From assembly GCA_905200905.1 (NCBI GenBank), contig CAJKMA010000097.1, forward strand, positions 1-7,606: a DNA stretch of 7,606 nucleotides, written 5' to 3'. Made by a program: the position numbers and the translations under genes. Source of the stretch: an uncultured Bacillota bacterium (GTDB lineage: Bacteria > Bacillota > Clostridia > Lachnospirales > Lachnospiraceae). The notes below the pieces were generated by a model. That model did not search any database and was not told the origin of the DNA. It worked only from the letters and a program-made list of their open reading frames with translations. Each line of letters opens with the position of its first letter. Position 1 is the first letter of the stretch. Of this stretch, positions 6,398 to 7,606 are shown piece after piece.

Positions 6398-7099
6398 TCA
6401 TAAGAAACACATCTTAACAAGACAAGCTGAAAGTACAAATGCCACTATATATCCAATTCCACAGAAAAATTTTATCTCGTTTATTTTCTCTGATTGCAAT
6501 TTTATTCTTTTTTTCAGTTTTTGCACTTCCTTCTCAGCTATCTTTCTATTCTGTTCCGCCTGATGCTTTAATGACCGTAATTGTTTTTCTGCTTCTTTTT
6601 GTTTTCTATATGCCTCATCAACAGCTTGCACAGATGATTTATTCACCTGTATCTGCAATTTAGAGTTCTGGTCCTGAACGTCTTTTATTTCTTCTTCGAG
6701 CTGCTCTTGCTCTCTCCTGCTCTTCAATCCGTTTCTGTTCCTCAAATCGTCGTTGTTCTTCTGAAGCGATTGATTCAGCTTCTGCGTTTCGGACAGTTCG
6801 GTTGTCAAACGATGAATTTCGTCGTTTAATTTCCGAATTTCGTCTTGCATTTCGTGATTCTCGAAGAATAGATTCTGTTTTTCCATTTTCAGCTTGTGTG
6901 TCCTTTCCTGAAATTTCTGGATAAACTCGTTCATCTTCTGATTTCTCACCTGTAATTCGTCCCTCTCCACCGTCACTTTCTCCAGCGTTTCTGCCTGCTC
7001 CTTCGCAAGCAACTTCCACCTGTCGGTAGTATACTTCGTCTGATCCGTTTGTTCGTTCTGCTTCGGCTCGTATCCTTTCGTAATTTCCATTAAATTCAT
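6398..7099 (-). CDS. Coiled-coil protein with C-terminal membrane anchor, overlapping the relaxase gene
   Basis: This 233-residue protein belongs to no family that I can name. Residues 30-210 are a long charged heptad-rich region (Glu, Lys, Gln, Asn, Arg), predicted to form a coiled coil. It ends in one hydrophobic segment, FFCGIGYIVAFVLSACLV (about 211-228), and a short tail KMCFL, so it should be a tail-anchored inner-membrane protein with its coiled coil in the cytoplasm. The start is ATG at 7099 with a perfect AAGGAGG nine bases upstream. A second ATG at 7090 is less well spaced. Its first 440 bases overlap the relaxase C-terminal region in the +1 frame; the last 262 bases are unique and stay open. 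By position it is a mobilization accessory gene, perhaps tethering relaxase or transfer complexes to the membrane; this role is inferred. The unique 3' part and the strong ribosome-binding site argue against a chance frame. Confidence 0.75.
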   Translation of the reverse strand: MNLMEITKGYEPKQNEQTDQTKYTTDRWKLLAKEQAETLEKVTVERDELQVRNQKMNEFIQKFQERTHKLKMEKQNLFFENHEMQDEIRKLNDEIHRLTTELSETQKLNQSLQKNNDDLRNRNGLKSRREQEQLEEEIKDVQDQNSKLQIQVNKSSVQAVDEAYRKQKEAEKQLRSLKHQAEQNRKIAEKEVQKLKKRIKLQSEKINEIKFFCGIGYIVAFVLSACLVKMCFL

Positions 7100-7606
7100 T
7101 TTCCAATCCCTCCTTGCTGATATCCAGATGAAATGTTTTTGACAAATTGCTGTCTCGCACCTTCTTCCCGTCCTGGTTCTGAAAAGTGATGTGCTTCCGT
7201 TTCTCTGACCAGTTTACATTCCATCCAAACTGTTTCATTTTTTCTATAAACTTTTCTTTGCTGATACAATTTTCCATTGCCTTTAATACTGCCATTGCAC
7301 AGTCCGCTACAAAGCTGTCCTTTACCTGCTGTCGGAACAGGTTATATTTGTCTTTGCTCCATGCAATGACTTCCCCTTTTTCAATCTGACTTCCATCAAA
7401 ATGTTTTCCTTTTTCAGCAACGGACAAGCCACGTTCTCGGCACATCTGATTGGTAAGCTGTTTCATACGTTCCAGATCCTTTTTGGTGTTATGCAGTTTT
7501 CTTCCATCTTCATAACTCACTGAATTAGTAACCAGATGGCAGTGGATATGATCTTTATCCTTATGCACAGCCACTAAGGTCTGGAATCCACTGAACCAAT
7601 TTTCTG
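6660..7606 (-). CDS. MobA/VirD2-family relaxase (mobilization nuclease), C-terminal part; 5' end outside window
   Basis: The reading frame is open to the window edge, so the gene is partial. Upstream of a GTG at 7574 the frame continues with ENWFSGFQTLVAVHKDKDHI, so that GTG is internal. VHKDKDHIHCHLVTNSV (codons about 7568-7518) carries the relaxase histidine triad HxDxDHxHxH that binds the metal at the nicking site; the catalytic tyrosine lies outside the window. Relaxases nick the origin of transfer and pilot single-stranded DNA into the recipient. After the nuclease core comes a helical linker with ISKEKFIEKMKQFGWNVNW and ITFQNQDGKKVRDSNL, a module seen in Firmicutes mobilization proteins. 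A low-complexity Glu/Arg/Asn-rich tail follows, ending RRRNKRRSGPEL. The tail (about the last 146 residues) is overlapped by the next gene. It marks the region as part of a conjugative or mobilizable element. Confidence 0.9.
   Translation of the reverse strand, partial: ENWFSGFQTLVAVHKDKDHIHCHLVTNSVSYEDGRKLHNTKKDLERMKQLTNQMCRERGLSVAEKGKHFDGSQIEKGEVIAWSKDKYNLFRQQVKDSFVADCAMAVLKAMENCISKEKFIEKMKQFGWNVNWSEKRKHITFQNQDGKKVRDSNLSKTFHLDISKEGLENEFNGNYERIRAEAERTNGSDEVYYRQVEVACEGAGRNAGESDGGEGRITGEKSEDERVYPEISGKDTQAENGKTESILRESRNARRNSEIKRRNSSFDNRTVRNAEAESIASEEQRRFEEQKRIEEQERARAARRRNKRRSGPEL
7109..7115 (-). promoter_or_regulatory. Perfect ribosome-binding site inside the relaxase gene for the overlapping coiled-coil gene
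   Basis: AAGGAGG lies nine bases before the ATG at 7099. In the relaxase frame the same bases encode Lys-Glu-Gly within SKEGLENEF. A full consensus site with good spacing inside another gene is the main evidence that the overlapping frame is translated. Confidence 0.8.

Noticed and set aside
6439..6663. A plus-strand 74-codon frame encoding a very hydrophobic peptide
   Set aside because: It is antisense to the Lys/Glu-rich coiled-coil gene; codons for charged residues read in reverse give Phe/Leu-rich sequence, so the hydrophobicity is an artefact.
7572..7574. GTG at 7574 as the start of the relaxase
   Set aside because: The frame stays open to the window edge and the preceding codons (ENWFSGFQTLVA) fit the relaxase fold upstream of the histidine motif. 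The gene is therefore cut by the window, not started here.
1..7606. CRISPR array, tRNA/rRNA genes, insertion sequence ends, attachment sites
   Set aside because: I found no regularly spaced repeats, no tRNA-like cloverleaf, no transposase and no terminal inverted repeats in the window.

Overview
The window looks like part of a mobile genetic element from a low- to mid-GC Firmicute, most likely a Clostridia/Lachnospiraceae-type gut bacterium. This rests on strong AAGGAGG ribosome-binding sites, lysine/glutamate-rich proteins, the style of the relaxase and of the small Cro/C1 regulator, and roughly 43-45% GC in the core genes. The taxon is an inference. Every gene I accept lies on the minus strand, so the functional order runs from high to low coordinates.

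Layout in transcription order. (1) 7606-6660: the 3' part of a MobA/VirD2-type relaxase, cut by the window edge. (2) 7099-6398: a coiled-coil protein with a C-terminal membrane anchor. Its first 440 bases overlap the relaxase C-terminal region in another frame, and it has its own very strong ribosome-binding site. (3) 6397-6268: a short AT-rich intergenic stretch with a good extended -10 promoter and operator-like repeats. (4) 6267-6049: a 72-residue Cro/C1 helix-turn-helix regulator. (5) 6034-5429 brxA, 5417-4857 brxB and 4843-1295 brxC. (6) 1274-288: an AT-rich extra gene with a C-terminal HEPN-like RNase signature. (7) 274-1: the first 91 residues of pglX (BrxX), cut by the window edge.

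Genes 4-7 form one tightly packed operon with gaps of 11 to 20 bases. At four of the five junctions the stop codon of one gene overlaps or abuts the ribosome-binding site of the next. The set is a type 1 BREX phage-defence operon (brxA-brxB-brxC-[extra gene]-pglX; pglZ and brxL would be expected beyond position 1). BREX methylates host DNA through PglX and blocks phage DNA replication without cutting it in the usual restriction manner. The position next to a relaxase suggests that the defence operon is cargo of an integrative conjugative or mobilizable element.

The most interesting point is the extra gene between brxC and pglX. It is much more AT-rich than brxC and has a C-terminal RNFLDHG motif matching the R-x4-H active site of HEPN ribonucleases. 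It may be an embedded second-line (abortive-infection type) effector driven by the BREX promoter. Also notable are the long relaxase/coiled-coil gene overlap and the use of a minimal Cro/C1 regulator at the head of the operon instead of the larger WYL-type BrxR known from proteobacterial BREX.
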